NCBI GenBank assembly: GCA_022226935.1
Contig: CP092081.1
Coordinates: forward strand, 1,331,525-1,382,285
Source of the DNA: Nitrospira sp.
GTDB lineage: Bacteria; Nitrospirota; Nitrospiria; Nitrospirales; Nitrospiraceae
Direction: 5' to 3'
Length of the DNA stretch: 50,761 nucleotides
Numbering within the stretch: the stretch's first letter is position 1; every line of letters begins with the position of its first letter. A program made the translations under genes and the position numbers. Of the stretch, positions 30,144 through 39,571 are shown one piece after another. The notes beneath the pieces were generated by a model, which saw only the letters and a list, made by a program, of their open reading frames with translations, was not told the origin of the DNA and searched no databases.

Positions 30144-30172
30144 TTGCTATTTTCAATCACTTGGAATAGGAT
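30144..30172 (+). promoter_or_regulatory. Possible sigma-70-type promoter for tmk
   Basis: TTGCTA (30144-30149) and TAGGAT (30167-30172) are separated by 17 bp and match the consensus at 4 of 6 bases each. They lie about 40 bp before the tmk ATG in the divergent space. This is a weak match and only a suggestion. Confidence 0.3.
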
Positions 30173-30209
30173 CCGCCCTCTTTCTCCCCGAACGTTTCAG
30201 GTTCGAATC

Positions 30210-30935
30210 ATGATGAAACACAACCAGCCTCCGCGAGGTCTGTTCATTACGCTGGAGGGCATCGAGGGGTGTGGAAAATCCACCCAGGCCAGGCTCCTGG
30301 GAGAATACCTCCGGAGCCAGGGACACGTCACCGTCGAGACCCGCGAACCGGGCGGGACGCCGCTTGCGGAAAAAATGCGATCGGTCCTCCTCGATCGCGC
30401 CGACGAACCAGTGGCGGCCGAGACCGAAGCCTTTCTCGTGCTCGCAGCCCGACGCCAACATGTGGCCCAGGTGATCGAGCCGGCGCTGGCGCGCGGCGCC
30501 ATCGTGCTCTGCGACCGATTCAGTGATTCGACGTTGGCCTATCAAGGGTATGCGCGGGGGCTGAATGTGCCCCTGCTGGAACGGCTCAATCGGCTCGCGA
30601 CCCACGCCGTGACGCCACACCTGACCCTGCTGTTCGACCTTCCCATCGCCACCGGCTTGGCACGGCGGCGATCTGCCAGCGAACCCAATCGGCTCGACCG
30701 TGAATCGCGCCGGTTCCACCAGAAAGTTCGCGCCGGTTTCCTCGACCTGGCGAAGCGCCATCCCGCACGGATCAAAGTGATTCCCGCGCGCGCGTCCAAA
30801 GAGACCGTCGCCCGCGCCGTCGCCCGGATTGTCGCCCCGATGCTGGACCGCAAGATTCAACGCCAAAACAGCCGTTCAGCCGCAACCCACATCAAGCCAC
30901 CACGCACCACACAGGTCCGCCATGCCCTTCGCTGA
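30210..30935 (+). CDS. tmk: Thymidylate kinase
   Basis: The 241-residue enzyme phosphorylates dTMP to dTDP. The P-loop EGIEGCGKSTQ (about residues 16-26), the ETREPGGTPLAEKM region, DRFSDSTLAYQG and a basic LID segment (RRRSASEPNRLDRE) are present. The start at 30210 is the first of two adjacent ATGs. The C-terminus extends about 25 basic residues beyond the usual end and overlaps holB by 14 bp. Confidence 0.94.
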   Translation: MMKHNQPPRGLFITLEGIEGCGKSTQARLLGEYLRSQGHVTVETREPGGTPLAEKMRSVLLDRADEPVAAETEAFLVLAARRQHVAQVIEPALARGAIVLCDRFSDSTLAYQGYARGLNVPLLERLNRLATHAVTPHLTLLFDLPIATGLARRRSASEPNRLDRESRRFHQKVRAGFLDLAKRHPARIKVIPARASKETVARAVARIVAPMLDRKIQRQNSRSAATHIKPPRTTQVRHALR

Positions 30936-31953
30936 CATCATCGGACACGAACACGCCAAGACCCTGCTGCGATCGGCAATCCTGCAGAACCGGTTGGCGC
31001 ATGCGTACCTCTTCCATGGCGACGATCGCATCGGCAAACGTCTCCTCGCATTGCGGTTGGCACAAACACTACTCTGCGAGACGGTGTCGGACGGCCGGCA
31101 GCCGGACGCCTGCGGCACGTGCCGTGCCTGCCAGCAGGTAGATGCGCGCACGCATCCGGATTTTCTGGTGATCGAACCGGATCAGGAGATGGCCAATCCC
31201 CAAATCAAGATTGAGTCCATTCGAGACATCGAGCACCAGATGATCTACCGGCCATTGATCGGCAATCGCAAAATCTGCCTGATCGACGAGGCGGATCGCA
31301 TGACCATCGGCGCCGCCAATGCTCTGCTTAAAACATTGGAAGAGCCCCCCGACCACAGCCTGTTCATTCTCGTGTCGAGTCGGCCCTATGCCTTGCCTGC
31401 CACCATTCGTTCACGTTGCCAGGCGCTGCGACTGACGGCGCCGGCGCAAACTCAAGTGGAAGCCGCCGTCATTTTGAAACGCGAACTACCTCCCGCCGAT
31501 GCGCATTTCCTCGCCCTACTGAGCGACGGGCAACTGGGCCGCGCCTTGGAATGCGACCTGGAACAGGCGCGAACCACCCAGAAGGAGTTTGCGGCCATCT
31601 TCTCCGCCAAGGGACTGCAGTCCTTCTCGACCGTCCTGGCTGCCGCGGAAGCGCTGGCCAAGGGGGATCGCGGGCCGGAGGCCTTTGATTGGCTGCTTCG
31701 GTGGCTGCGCGACATTCTCCTCATCGCCGTCGGCGCCGGCTCCGACCATATCCTCAATCTGGACCAACGAGCCGGGATGCAGGCCCTGGCTGAACACATC
31801 GACATCGACGACCTACTGGACCTGATCGGCGACCTTGAGAAAATGGAACGCCAGGCGCACCGAAATCTGAACGTGCAGATTGCGCTTGAAACCATCCTGC
31901 TCAGAGTCCGACAACTCCTGACTCCGCCAGGCACCGCCGACCGGTCACGATAA
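30922..31953 (+). CDS. holB: DNA polymerase III subunit delta'
   Basis: A 343-residue clamp-loader subunit. The start at 30922 (MPFADIIGHEHAKTLL) gives the family N-terminus. A P-loop-like region (FHGDDRIGKRLL), a zinc module (CGTCRACQQ, with an upstream Cys), LIDEADRMT, TLEEPPDHSLFIL and the SRC arginine-finger motif (TIRSRCQAL) appear in order. The last third is the collar domain. It is downstream of tmk, a common arrangement. Confidence 0.93.
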   Translation: MPFADIIGHEHAKTLLRSAILQNRLAHAYLFHGDDRIGKRLLALRLAQTLLCETVSDGRQPDACGTCRACQQVDARTHPDFLVIEPDQEMANPQIKIESIRDIEHQMIYRPLIGNRKICLIDEADRMTIGAANALLKTLEEPPDHSLFILVSSRPYALPATIRSRCQALRLTAPAQTQVEAAVILKRELPPADAHFLALLSDGQLGRALECDLEQARTTQKEFAAIFSAKGLQSFSTVLAAAEALAKGDRGPEAFDWLLRWLRDILLIAVGAGSDHILNLDQRAGMQALAEHIDIDDLLDLIGDLEKMERQAHRNLNVQIALETILLRVRQLLTPPGTADRSR

Positions 31954-31980
31954 CTTAGTGATCGCAGGGAGGCGCGCTAC

Positions 31981-32035
31981 TGAGAATGCCGCTGGCCGCC
32001 TTTCTCAACGGCCGGCTAGCTTTGACTATCGGCAT
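31981..32035 (+). promoter_or_regulatory. Overlapping inverted repeats in the metG leader
   Basis: Three stems can be drawn in the holB-metG gap: TGAGAA/TTCTCA (31981-31986 with 32002-32007), GCTGGCCG/CGGCCGGC (31991-31998 with 32009-32016, one G-U pair), and ATGCCG/CGGCAT (31986-31991 with 32030-32035). Some are mutually exclusive. There is no T-run, so it is not a classic intrinsic terminator. Confidence 0.35.
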
Positions 32036-32059
32036 CTTGCTATCTTCACCCAACGAATC

Positions 32060-34066
32060 ATGAGCACTCGCGACACCTTCTACATCACGACACCGATCTA
32101 TTACGTCAACGACGTGCCGCATATCGGTCACGCCTATACCACCGTCGCGGCCGACGTACTCGCGCGCTACTGGCGATTACGCGGACGCGACGTATTGTTC
32201 CTGACCGGCCTGGATGAGCACGGACAGAAGGTGCAGCAGGCCGCCGCGAAGGCCGGGGTCGATCCACAAGCCCATTGCGACCGACTTGCGCCGCAATTCA
32301 CAAACCTCTGGGATCGGTTGAATATTTCCCACAACGCGTTCATCCGCACCACAGACAAACCCCACCAATCCGTGGTTCAACGATATCTTCAACAGCTCTT
32401 CGATAAGCAGTTGATTTACAAGGCAGACTACACTGGATGGTACTGCACATTCGACGAACGGTTCTGGACGGAAAAAGATGTCGTCGGCGGGCTCTGTCCG
32501 GACTGTAAACGTCCGATCGAGCAACTGAGCGAACACAATTATTTCTTCAAGATGGGCCAGTACCAGGAACAGCTACAGCGGCACATCCTGGAGCATCCCG
32601 ATTTCATCCGGCCTGAGTCGCGGCGCAACGAAGTCCTGGGCTTTTTGCAAACGCAAAAGCTGGGCGATCTCTCGATCTCACGGCCCAAATCGAGACTCTC
32701 CTGGGGCATCGAATTGCCGTTCGATAAGGACTACGTCACCTACGTCTGGTTCGATGCGCTGGTCAATTACATCTCGGCACTCGAATACCTGCCGCAGGGA
32801 CAACCGGCCGGCTTGCGCTACTGGCCCGCCAACGTCCACCTGGTCGGGAAAGACATTCTCACTACGCATGCCGTGTACTGGTCCACGATGTTGATGGCGC
32901 TCGAACAACCGCTTCCGAAAACAATCTTCGCCCACGGGTGGTGGACGGTCGATGGCGAGAAGATGTCGAAGAGCCGGGGCAATGTCGTCGATCCCAACAA
33001 GATGGTCGACCAGTTCGGCGCCGACGCCTTTCGCTATTTCCTCCTGCGCGAAGTGCCGTTCGGACAGGATGGCGATTTTTCACATGACGCCATGGTCACG
33101 ACCGTCAACGCGAAACTCGCAAACGGCATCGGCAACCTTCTGAGCCGGACGCTCACGATGATCGAACGCTCCTGCGCCGGCGTCATCCCCGAACGTGGGC
33201 CGGCCGTGCTGCCGGAACTGGAACAACGCATCGAGGAGCTGGCCTCACAACTCCCCGGCAAAACCGAAACGGGCTTCAGCGCCCTCCAGTTCCGAGACGT
33301 GCTGCTGATGATTGAAGAACTCAACGGCTCTTGTGATGAATACATCGACAAGAGCGCGCCGTGGAAACTGGCAAAACAGCCGGAGGCGCAGTCGCAGTTG
33401 CACACGGTGCTCAATACCTCCGCCCGCGCCCTTCGACTGCTGGCGTTGCTGCTCTATCCATTCATGCCGAAGGCCGCCGCGCAGATGATCGAGCAGCTCG
33501 GATTGTCGCTAGACCTTTCTCAACCACTCGCGGCAGAGGCTGGCCGCTGGGATGCACCGCTAGCCGGCAGCACAATTAAAAAAGGTGCTTCATTGTTCCC
33601 CCGTATCGAAACTAAACCACAAGGAGCCAAACCCGTGAGTGATACTCCCGCATCTCCGCAACCAACTGCCGCAGCCCCCGCTGCTACACAATCTCCCGCT
33701 CCGGCCACCACCCCGGCTGCCGCCCCCGCCGCCGCACAACCGGCGCAGATCACCATCGATGACTTCATGAAGGTGCAACTCAAAGCGGCCAAGGTCCTGG
33801 CGGCCGAGCGCGTGCCGAAATCGGAAAAGTTGCTGAAGCTCCAGGTCAGCCTGGGCACCGAGCAACGTCAAATTGTCGCGGGCATCGGCAAGAAGTACGA
33901 ACCGGAAGCTCTGGTCGGCAAAACCATCGTCATCGTGGCGAACCTGAAACCGGCAAAGCTCATGGGCATCGAGTCGCAGGGCATGGTCCTCGCAGCCGGT
34001 GACAGCGAAGTGCGAGGGCTTGCCACCTTCGTCGAAGACGTGGAGCCCGGCACCAAAGTGAAATGA
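32060..34066 (+). CDS. metG: Methionyl-tRNA synthetase with C-terminal tRNA-binding domain
   Basis: The 668-residue class I synthetase starts at 32060. HIGH is seen as PHIGHAY (about residue 20), the zinc module as CTFDERFWTEKDVVGGLCPDC, and KMSKS as GEKMSKSRGNVVDP (about 299). An anticodon-binding domain follows. A Pro/Ala-rich linker (about 515-560) joins a Trbp111-like OB-fold (ITIDDFMKVQLKAAKV to the end). The linker contains an internal ribosome-binding-site-like sequence and an in-frame GTG. It overlaps the next gene by ATGA. Confidence 0.96.
   Translation: MSTRDTFYITTPIYYVNDVPHIGHAYTTVAADVLARYWRLRGRDVLFLTGLDEHGQKVQQAAAKAGVDPQAHCDRLAPQFTNLWDRLNISHNAFIRTTDKPHQSVVQRYLQQLFDKQLIYKADYTGWYCTFDERFWTEKDVVGGLCPDCKRPIEQLSEHNYFFKMGQYQEQLQRHILEHPDFIRPESRRNEVLGFLQTQKLGDLSISRPKSRLSWGIELPFDKDYVTYVWFDALVNYISALEYLPQGQPAGLRYWPANVHLVGKDILTTHAVYWSTMLMALEQPLPKTIFAHGWWTVDGEKMSKSRGNVVDPNKMVDQFGADAFRYFLLREVPFGQDGDFSHDAMVTTVNAKLANGIGNLLSRTLTMIERSCAGVIPERGPAVLPELEQRIEELASQLPGKTETGFSALQFRDVLLMIEELNGSCDEYIDKSAPWKLAKQPEAQSQLHTVLNTSARALRLLALLLYPFMPKAAAQMIEQLGLSLDLSQPLAAEAGRWDAPLAGSTIKKGASLFPRIETKPQGAKPVSDTPASPQPTAAAPAATQSPAPATTPAAAPAAAQPAQITIDDFMKVQLKAAKVLAAERVPKSEKLLKLQVSLGTEQRQIVAGIGKKYEPEALVGKTIVIVANLKPAKLMGIESQGMVLAAGDSEVRGLATFVEDVEPGTKVK
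33621..33637 (+). promoter_or_regulatory. Internal ribosome-binding site and GTG within metG
   Basis: AAGGAG (33621-33626) lies 8 bp before an in-frame GTG (33635-33637) at the start of the Pro/Ala-rich linker. Initiation here would yield a separate protein of about 143 residues containing only the tRNA-binding domain. Confidence 0.5.
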
Positions 34067-34929
34067 GTCGCGCCTCCACCATCCGGCTGATCGGCACCGG
34101 CCTTCTCGTGCTGCTAAGCAGCCTGAGCGCCGCGTTTACGCCGGAGCCCGCCGAATCCGAACTTGAGAGCAAAGCCCACTACAACGATCCGCTTCCCACC
34201 ACCGTGCTCGTGCGCGTTGTCGCGCACCGCTCACTGGTACTAGGCCATGAGGTCGGCGGTGCGCGCGTCACCATGACGGACGTGGCCACCGGCCAGTTGC
34301 TGGCGTCAGGGCTGCAGCAAGGCGAACCGGGCGACCAGACCCAGATCATGCGCACGCCCCATCTCATGGACGAACCGGTCTACAGCAGCCGCCCAGCCGC
34401 CGCGTTCACCGCCACACTCGATTTGACCCGCCCCACCCTGGTGGAAATCGCCGCTGAAGGACCGCTGGCCTATCCCCAAGCATTGCAGCGAGCGAGCACC
34501 ACCGTGCTGTTGATTCCCGGCCACGACCTGACGAACGATGGCATCGTGCTGCACTTGTATGGCTATCTGGTGCAAGTCGAACATCCCAAACCCGGCGAGC
34601 CTCTCATTGCAAAGGAAGATGTGATGCTGCGCGCCTCGGTGCGCACACTGTCCGGTGCGCTGGTCCGGCCCCACAGCGACTGGGACTCCCGCAAGATGCA
34701 CATCTATGCAGAACTGTTGATCGGAGATCGGATCGTCGAGCGGCTGCAGATGTTCTACGCCGGCGAGAAGAGCCGCTTCGAAGCCCCGTTTTTCGTTCCA
34801 CTCTCCAAAGACGCCCCCGATGGCATTACCCTGCGGGTCGTCGCGGCCGATGTGGCCACCGGCAACTTCGGGGTTTCCTCGGCACAATTCCCGGTGCTCT
34901 CTGAACGCCTCAGACCCAAGAAGAATTGA
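34063..34929 (+). CDS. Exported protein of unknown function
   Basis: A 288-residue protein with a signal peptide (IRLIGTGLLVLLSSLSAAFT, cut near residue 25). The body is mostly beta-strand-like: TTVLVRVVAHRSLVLGHEVG, a stretch resembling an Ig/FixH-like fold (GGARVTMTDVATGQLLASG), and near the end MHIYAELLIGDRIVERLQMF. There are no catalytic motifs or lipobox. It overlaps metG by 4 bp (ATGA) and is probably translated with it, without an obvious functional link. I do not recognise the family. Confidence 0.8.
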   Translation: MSRASTIRLIGTGLLVLLSSLSAAFTPEPAESELESKAHYNDPLPTTVLVRVVAHRSLVLGHEVGGARVTMTDVATGQLLASGLQQGEPGDQTQIMRTPHLMDEPVYSSRPAAAFTATLDLTRPTLVEIAAEGPLAYPQALQRASTTVLLIPGHDLTNDGIVLHLYGYLVQVEHPKPGEPLIAKEDVMLRASVRTLSGALVRPHSDWDSRKMHIYAELLIGDRIVERLQMFYAGEKSRFEAPFFVPLSKDAPDGITLRVVAADVATGNFGVSSAQFPVLSERLRPKKN

Positions 34930-35042
34930 CCCCATTGACTGAATCGTTCGTTTCGTGATGTGCTGATGAGGTGGTGCGGTCACGATACGCCGATGCCGAT
35001 CATCATTGGAGTCCCTGATCACTCGATCATTTAATCCACACG

Positions 35043-36827
35043 ATGGATCCCAAACAGCGACAATTCTCCATCTGGTACATGTTCATCGCCCTCTGGGTCC
35101 TGATCCTGATCCAGACCTTTTTGCCGTCCCTGTTCAATCCCACCGAAATCCCCTACAGCGAATTTAAATCCGCCGTGGAGGCGAATAAGGTCACCGAGGT
35201 GACAGTCTCGCCGCAAGTCATCCATGGCAAGATGAAGGAAGATAAAGTCTTCCATACCATCCGTATCGAAGATCCCGACCTGCTGCGCAGCCTCGCGCAA
35301 CACCAGGTTAAGGTCACGGGCATGATTGAAAGCACGCTGTTCCGGGATCTCTTGTCGTGGATTCTGCCGATCGTGCTGTTTTTCGGCGTCTGGTGGTTTC
35401 TGCTTCGCCGCATGGGCCAGAGCCAAGGCTTCATGACGGTCGGGCAAAGCAAAGCCAAAATTTACGTCGAGAACGAGGTGAAGGTCACCTTCGCTGATGT
35501 GGCAGGTGTCGACGAGGCGAAGCAGGAACTGGAAGAGATCATCGAATTTCTCAAGACGCCGGAAAAGTTCCGGCGTCTTGGCGGCAAAATCCCGAAAGGC
35601 ATTTTGCTCGTCGGGCCTCCCGGCACGGGCAAGACACTGCTCGCCAAGGCCGTAGCCGGGGAAGCCGGCGTACCGTTTTTTTCGATCAGCGGGTCTGAGT
35701 TCGTGGAAATGTTCGTTGGCGTCGGCGCCGCTCGCGTCCGCGACCTATTCGAGCAAGCCAAGGGCAAAGCACCCTGCATCATCTTCCTCGATGAGCTCGA
35801 CGCGCTGGGCAAAGCACGGGGGGTCGGCCCCATGGCTCATGAGGAACGGGAGCAGACCCTCAACCAACTGCTGGTCGAAATGGATGGCTTCGATTCGCGC
35901 GTCGGCGTCATCCTCGTGGCCGCCACGAACCGGCCGGAGATTTTGGACCCCGCGCTGCTTCGAGCCGGGCGATTCGACCGCCAAGTGCTGGTGGACCGCC
36001 CAGACAAAATCGGCCGGCTCGCGATTCTGAAAGTTCACGCGCGCAGCATCACCCTTGCCAACCAAGCCGATCTTGAAACCATCGCCGCCATGACGCCAGG
36101 CTTCGTTGGCGCCGACCTGGCCAACCTCCTCAACGAAGCGGCCTTGCTGGCCGTCCGCCGCGGCAAGGACACGGTGAGCCTGGCCGAGTTGCAGGAGGCC
36201 GTCGAACGCGTCATCGGCGGGCTGGAAAAGAAAAATCGGGTGTTGAACAAAATGGAGCGGGCCCGTGTGGCGCATCACGAGGTCGGCCATGCGCTGATGG
36301 CCTTGTCCATTCCAGGCGGCGACGCGGTCCACAAAATCTCAATCATCCCTCGAGGTATTGCCGCGCTCGGCTACACCATGCAACTCCCGACCGAAGACCG
36401 CTTTCTCATGACGGTATCCGAGCTCAAGAACCGCATCGCCATTCTGCTGGGCGGGCGCGCGGCAGAGGAAGTCATCTACGGCGAGGTCTCCACCGGCGCC
36501 CAGGATGATTTGCGCAAGGCCACCGATATTGCCAAGAGCATGATCAAGTCGTATGGCATGAGCGAGAAATTAGGCCAGGTCAGCCTGGAGCGTGACCGGC
36601 AGTCCGTCTTTCTGCAAACAGGCCCGTCTCAAACGCCCGGCGACTATAGTGAACAAACCTCCAGAGAAATCGATTGCGAGGTCCGCCTCTTGATCGACGA
36701 GCAATACGAACGGGCACGCGGTCTCATCAAAGCCCAGGAAGCCACACTTCGGCACGCTGCTCAAGTTCTACTTGAGAAAGAAACAATCACCGGCGAAGAA
36801 CTCAAAGCCCTCGCCGCAGCACCATAA
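35043..36827 (+). CDS. ftsH: ATP-dependent zinc metalloprotease FtsH
   Basis: The 594-residue membrane AAA+ protease has two N-terminal membrane helices (about residues 10-28 and 101-120) around a periplasmic domain. The AAA module has Walker A (GPPGTGKT), Walker B ([12 protein letters not shown]) and the second region of homology ([20 protein letters not shown]). The zinc site is HEVGH (about residue 413), a variant of the usual HEAGH that still fits HExxH. The third ligand region is [13 protein letters not shown]. It degrades membrane and regulatory proteins. Confidence 0.96.
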   Translation: MDPKQRQFSIWYMFIALWVLILIQTFLPSLFNPTEIPYSEFKSAVEANKVTEVTVSPQVIHGKMKEDKVFHTIRIEDPDLLRSLAQHQVKVTGMIESTLFRDLLSWILPIVLFFGVWWFLLRRMGQSQGFMTVGQSKAKIYVENEVKVTFADVAGVDEAKQELEEIIEFLKTPEKFRRLGGKIPKGILLVGPPGTGKTLLAKAVAGEAGVPFFSISGSEFVEMFVGVGAARVRDLFEQAKGKAPCIIFLDELDALGKARGVGPMAHEEREQTLNQLLVEMDGFDSRVGVILVAATNRPEILDPALLRAGRFDRQVLVDRPDKIGRLAILKVHARSITLANQADLETIAAMTPGFVGADLANLLNEAALLAVRRGKDTVSLAELQEAVERVIGGLEKKNRVLNKMERARVAHHEVGHALMALSIPGGDAVHKISIIPRGIAALGYTMQLPTEDRFLMTVSELKNRIAILLGGRAAEEVIYGEVSTGAQDDLRKATDIAKSMIKSYGMSEKLGQVSLERDRQSVFLQTGPSQTPGDYSEQTSREIDCEVRLLIDEQYERARGLIKAQEATLRHAAQVLLEKETITGEELKALAAAP

Positions 36828-36919
36828 CTCCACGCCTCGCTCGCCTCGCCCTCGCTCGTTCGACTTGAAGGCCACACAACGGCTTGCCCTCCTCCGCCTC
36901 TCATGAGACACTGAAGCCG

Positions 36920-37861
36920 ATGCTTCCCCACACCTACCATGAACTCCGCTCGCAGCTCCGAATCGCCCTGGCCGTCAATGCCGTCATCGTCGTCGCGGAG
37001 TTTGCCGGCGGCTTTCTCACCAACAGCATCGGCCTGATCGGGGACGCGGGGCACAACCTCGTCGATCAAGGCTCCCTCTTTCTCGCGCTCTATGCCCACG
37101 TGCTCACGGCTCGACCAGCCACCGACAGCCGCACCTTCGGCTATCACCGGGCCGGAATCGTGGCCGCGTTCCTCAACTCCTTCATCCTCCTCCTCACCGC
37201 CGGCGGCATCACACTCGTCAGCCTCGAGCGTCTCATGACTCCCGTCCCGGTTCCAGGAGGATGGGTCATGCTCATCGCCTTGGTCAGCTTCGTGGCCAAT
37301 CTGTCCATCGCGCTGTTGCTACAACATGGCGCGAAAGATGACCTGAATATCCGCAGCGCCTTCTGGCACATGCTGAGCGATGCCTGGGTGTCGCTCGGTG
37401 TGGTCGTGAGCGGCGGCATCATCATGTTCACTGGCTGGTCCGTGCTCGACCCGTTGGTGAGCCTGTTCGTGGTCTTGGCCATCATCAGAGGGGCCTGGCC
37501 TCTCTTTAAAGAATCACTTGAGGTCCTGCTGGAATCCACCCCGCCCGGCGTGAGCCCCGCGCTGGTCGCAGCGACCATCGAATCCATCCCTGGCGTCAAG
37601 AACGTCCACGACCTTCACATCTGGGCAGTCGAGCCACGCCTTATCATGATGACCACCCACGTACAGGTCGACGGCGGCGATCAGGCCCTCACGACCGACC
37701 TCCTCCAGGCGATCCGCAACCGGGTGACCAGTGAATTCAAGATCAAGCATCTCACCATTCAACTGGAAACCGAATGCTGCCATCCCGAAGCCGTTCATTG
37801 CGACCTCTCCAAACTCCACGACCAGCACTCGCATTCAGAATTCCTGCACAGCCACCACTAG
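36920..37861 (+). CDS. Cation diffusion facilitator (CDF) metal exporter
   Basis: A protein of about 313 residues with six membrane helices. The transport-site motif in helix 2 is LIGDAGHNLVDQG (about residues 41-53), and helix 5 carries HMLSDAWVSLGVV; the HD..HD pairing suggests Zn2+-type selectivity. A cytoplasmic beta-alpha-beta domain follows (VAATIESIPGVKNVHDLHIW). The C-terminus is histidine-rich (HDQHSHSEFLHSHH), fitting metal sensing. The ATG at 36920 is used; a TTG lies 12 codons earlier. Confidence 0.93.
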   Translation: MLPHTYHELRSQLRIALAVNAVIVVAEFAGGFLTNSIGLIGDAGHNLVDQGSLFLALYAHVLTARPATDSRTFGYHRAGIVAAFLNSFILLLTAGGITLVSLERLMTPVPVPGGWVMLIALVSFVANLSIALLLQHGAKDDLNIRSAFWHMLSDAWVSLGVVVSGGIIMFTGWSVLDPLVSLFVVLAIIRGAWPLFKESLEVLLESTPPGVSPALVAATIESIPGVKNVHDLHIWAVEPRLIMMTTHVQVDGGDQALTTDLLQAIRNRVTSEFKIKHLTIQLETECCHPEAVHCDLSKLHDQHSHSEFLHSHH

Positions 37862-38013
37862 CACCCCCTCGCCTCCTCGCTCGCTGCGGCCGCACTGGGC
37901 GGACTGTTTGACCATCCGCCGGGGAACCGCCCGACCATTGGTCCGCGATCGCGGGTTTCCTTGCACTCCTTTCTTGAGTGCCAACTAGCCCTCGCAGGAC
38001 TTCAGCGGCTACA

Positions 38014-38982
38014 ATGGGCCGCATGACACAGACTCTCCCGATCCCCTTCTACCTACTCTGTGGGTCGCTCGGCGCCGGCAAGACGACGCTGCTCATGCGC
38101 CTGCTCGAACACTGGAACAGCCAGGGCCACAAAGTCGGCGTGCTGATGAACGAGGCGGGCGAGGTCAGCATTGACGGGCCGCGAGCCGGCACCATCGCAG
38201 AACAGGTCCTGAACCTGGCCGGCGGCTGCATCTGTTGCGATACGAAAGACGATCTGGCTTGGAGCATTGCTCAACTGGTGCAGGACTATGAGTCCACCAT
38301 CATCGTCCTGGAATGTTCCGGCATGGCCGACCCGGCGGAAGTGGTGGATGCAGTGACGGACGTCTATGTCTCGCGCATGGTGAAACTCGAACGGATTTTT
38401 GCCATGCTGCATCCCGTGCCCCTTCCCGATACCGGCATGGCTGAGCTCGTCACGCGAAATGCCATCCGGTATGCGGATGATGTGATCCTGAACAAACTCG
38501 ACCTCTACATCCCCGGCCATTGGGAACAGTTCCGCGAGATCATCACCCGCTACAACCCCTATGGCCGCCTCTGGGAAGCCAATCACGCCAGGCTCGACGT
38601 GGCGGCCCTCCTCGCCGCGCCCGCAATCCGTACCGTCCCGACAAACGTCTCGTTTGGAAAAATGCCCGCCGCGAAGGACAGGCATGAGGCCCGCGCGTCG
38701 CATCACCCCATGGTGAGCACGGTGCGGTTACCGAAACCGCTCGATCGTACAAAGTTCATGGAATGGACGAAGTCCTTACCGGAGGGAATGGAACGCGCGA
38801 AGGGGTTTTTTCGATTTGCCGGGGAACCTGAGCTACAGGAGTTTCAGTTCTTTCCGCCACGCACCAGCACGATTGCCCCGGTGATGTTGCTCGATGAACC
38901 GGACCATGTCCTGGTGTTGATCGGTCGCGACTACGACCAGGAACGCTGGCGAGCCTCTCTCCTCGCCTGCCTGGCGGAATAG
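38014..38982 (+). CDS. COG0523/CobW-type metal-handling GTPase
   Basis: A G3E-family GTPase of about 322 residues. Walker A is GSLGAGKTTLL (about residue 15), followed by the metal-binding GGCICC motif (CxCC). The switch region VLECSGMADPAEVV and the specificity motif NKLD are present. A CobW C-terminal-like domain follows. Such proteins are thought to deliver metals to target enzymes. It follows the CDF exporter on the same strand. A second ATG three codons downstream could be the true start. Confidence 0.88.
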   Translation: MGRMTQTLPIPFYLLCGSLGAGKTTLLMRLLEHWNSQGHKVGVLMNEAGEVSIDGPRAGTIAEQVLNLAGGCICCDTKDDLAWSIAQLVQDYESTIIVLECSGMADPAEVVDAVTDVYVSRMVKLERIFAMLHPVPLPDTGMAELVTRNAIRYADDVILNKLDLYIPGHWEQFREIITRYNPYGRLWEANHARLDVAALLAAPAIRTVPTNVSFGKMPAAKDRHEARASHHPMVSTVRLPKPLDRTKFMEWTKSLPEGMERAKGFFRFAGEPELQEFQFFPPRTSTIAPVMLLDEPDHVLVLIGRDYDQERWRASLLACLAE

Positions 38983-38987
38983 CTGCG

Positions 38988-39566
38988 TCAGGAAAGTGAG
39001 CTGGCTTGGGCCCCCGAGGTAGAGGCCGTCCCAGCAACCGGACGGAAGCGAGACCAGCCGCGCAGCAACCAGGCCACACCCGCCCCGATCAGACCACCCA
39101 CGATCCAGCCCCCGATCACGTCCGTGAGATAGTGCGCCCCGATGTAGACGCGTGAAATTCCGATCGCTGCCACTAGGGGCCAGCTGATCCAGCCGGATTT
39201 CGGATAAAGGACCTGAAAAAATGCCGCGGCCGACGCCGTGTTCGCGGCATGATTAGAAGGAAAGGAAAAGGCCCCGCCGCAGCCAAGCAGCTGGTGCACA
39301 TCGGCAAGCGTCACGCAGGGGCGCGGGCGTTGAACCAAGCCCTTCAGTTGTGTCCCCAGCGCATCCGTCGCGCCGACCAACCCAGCCAGCATCGCCCCGC
39401 CGATCACACATTCTCGCCAATTAACCCAGGCCCAGTAGGCTGCGGCCAGCAAGATGGGATAGAGCAAATTGCCCGGCTTGGCTAATTCGATGCCGACCCA
39501 ATCGAGCAGGCTCCACTGCTCGGCCAGATTGTTGATGGCACGAAAGAGAATCTCGTCTACACCCAT
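38988..39566 (-). CDS. PAP2-family membrane phosphatase
   Basis: A protein of about 192 residues with several membrane helices and the three PAP2 motifs: KGLVQRPRP (about 75), PSNHAANT (about 103) and SRVYIGAHYLTDVIGG (about 140-155). The likely role is dephosphorylation of undecaprenyl diphosphate or phosphatidylglycerophosphate. An in-frame GTG three codons upstream overlaps the toxin gene's stop. It is convergent with the GTPase gene, with 5 bp between them. Confidence 0.88.
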   Translation of the reverse strand: MGVDEILFRAINNLAEQWSLLDWVGIELAKPGNLLYPILLAAAYWAWVNWRECVIGGAMLAGLVGATDALGTQLKGLVQRPRPCVTLADVHQLLGCGGAFSFPSNHAANTASAAAFFQVLYPKSGWISWPLVAAIGISRVYIGAHYLTDVIGGWIVGGLIGAGVAWLLRGWSRFRPVAGTASTSGAQASSLS

Positions 39567-39571
39567 GCTCG

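Noticed and set aside
30195..30215. GGTTCGAATC, resembling a tRNA T-loop
   Set aside because: The flanking bases do not form a T-stem, there is no acceptor or anticodon arm upstream, and it overlaps the tmk start.
30153..30866. Minus-strand ORF of 237 codons
   Set aside because: Antisense shadow of tmk.
35043..36827. HEVGH in FtsH as a sign of inactivation
   Set aside because: The zinc ligands and catalytic glutamate of HExxH are intact; Ala-to-Val at the third position should not abolish activity.
36836..36860. CGCTCGCCTCGCCCTCGCTCG low-complexity stretch, considered as a CRISPR or repeat array
   Set aside because: It is short, irregular, and has no spacers; probably local GC skew in the gap after ftsH.
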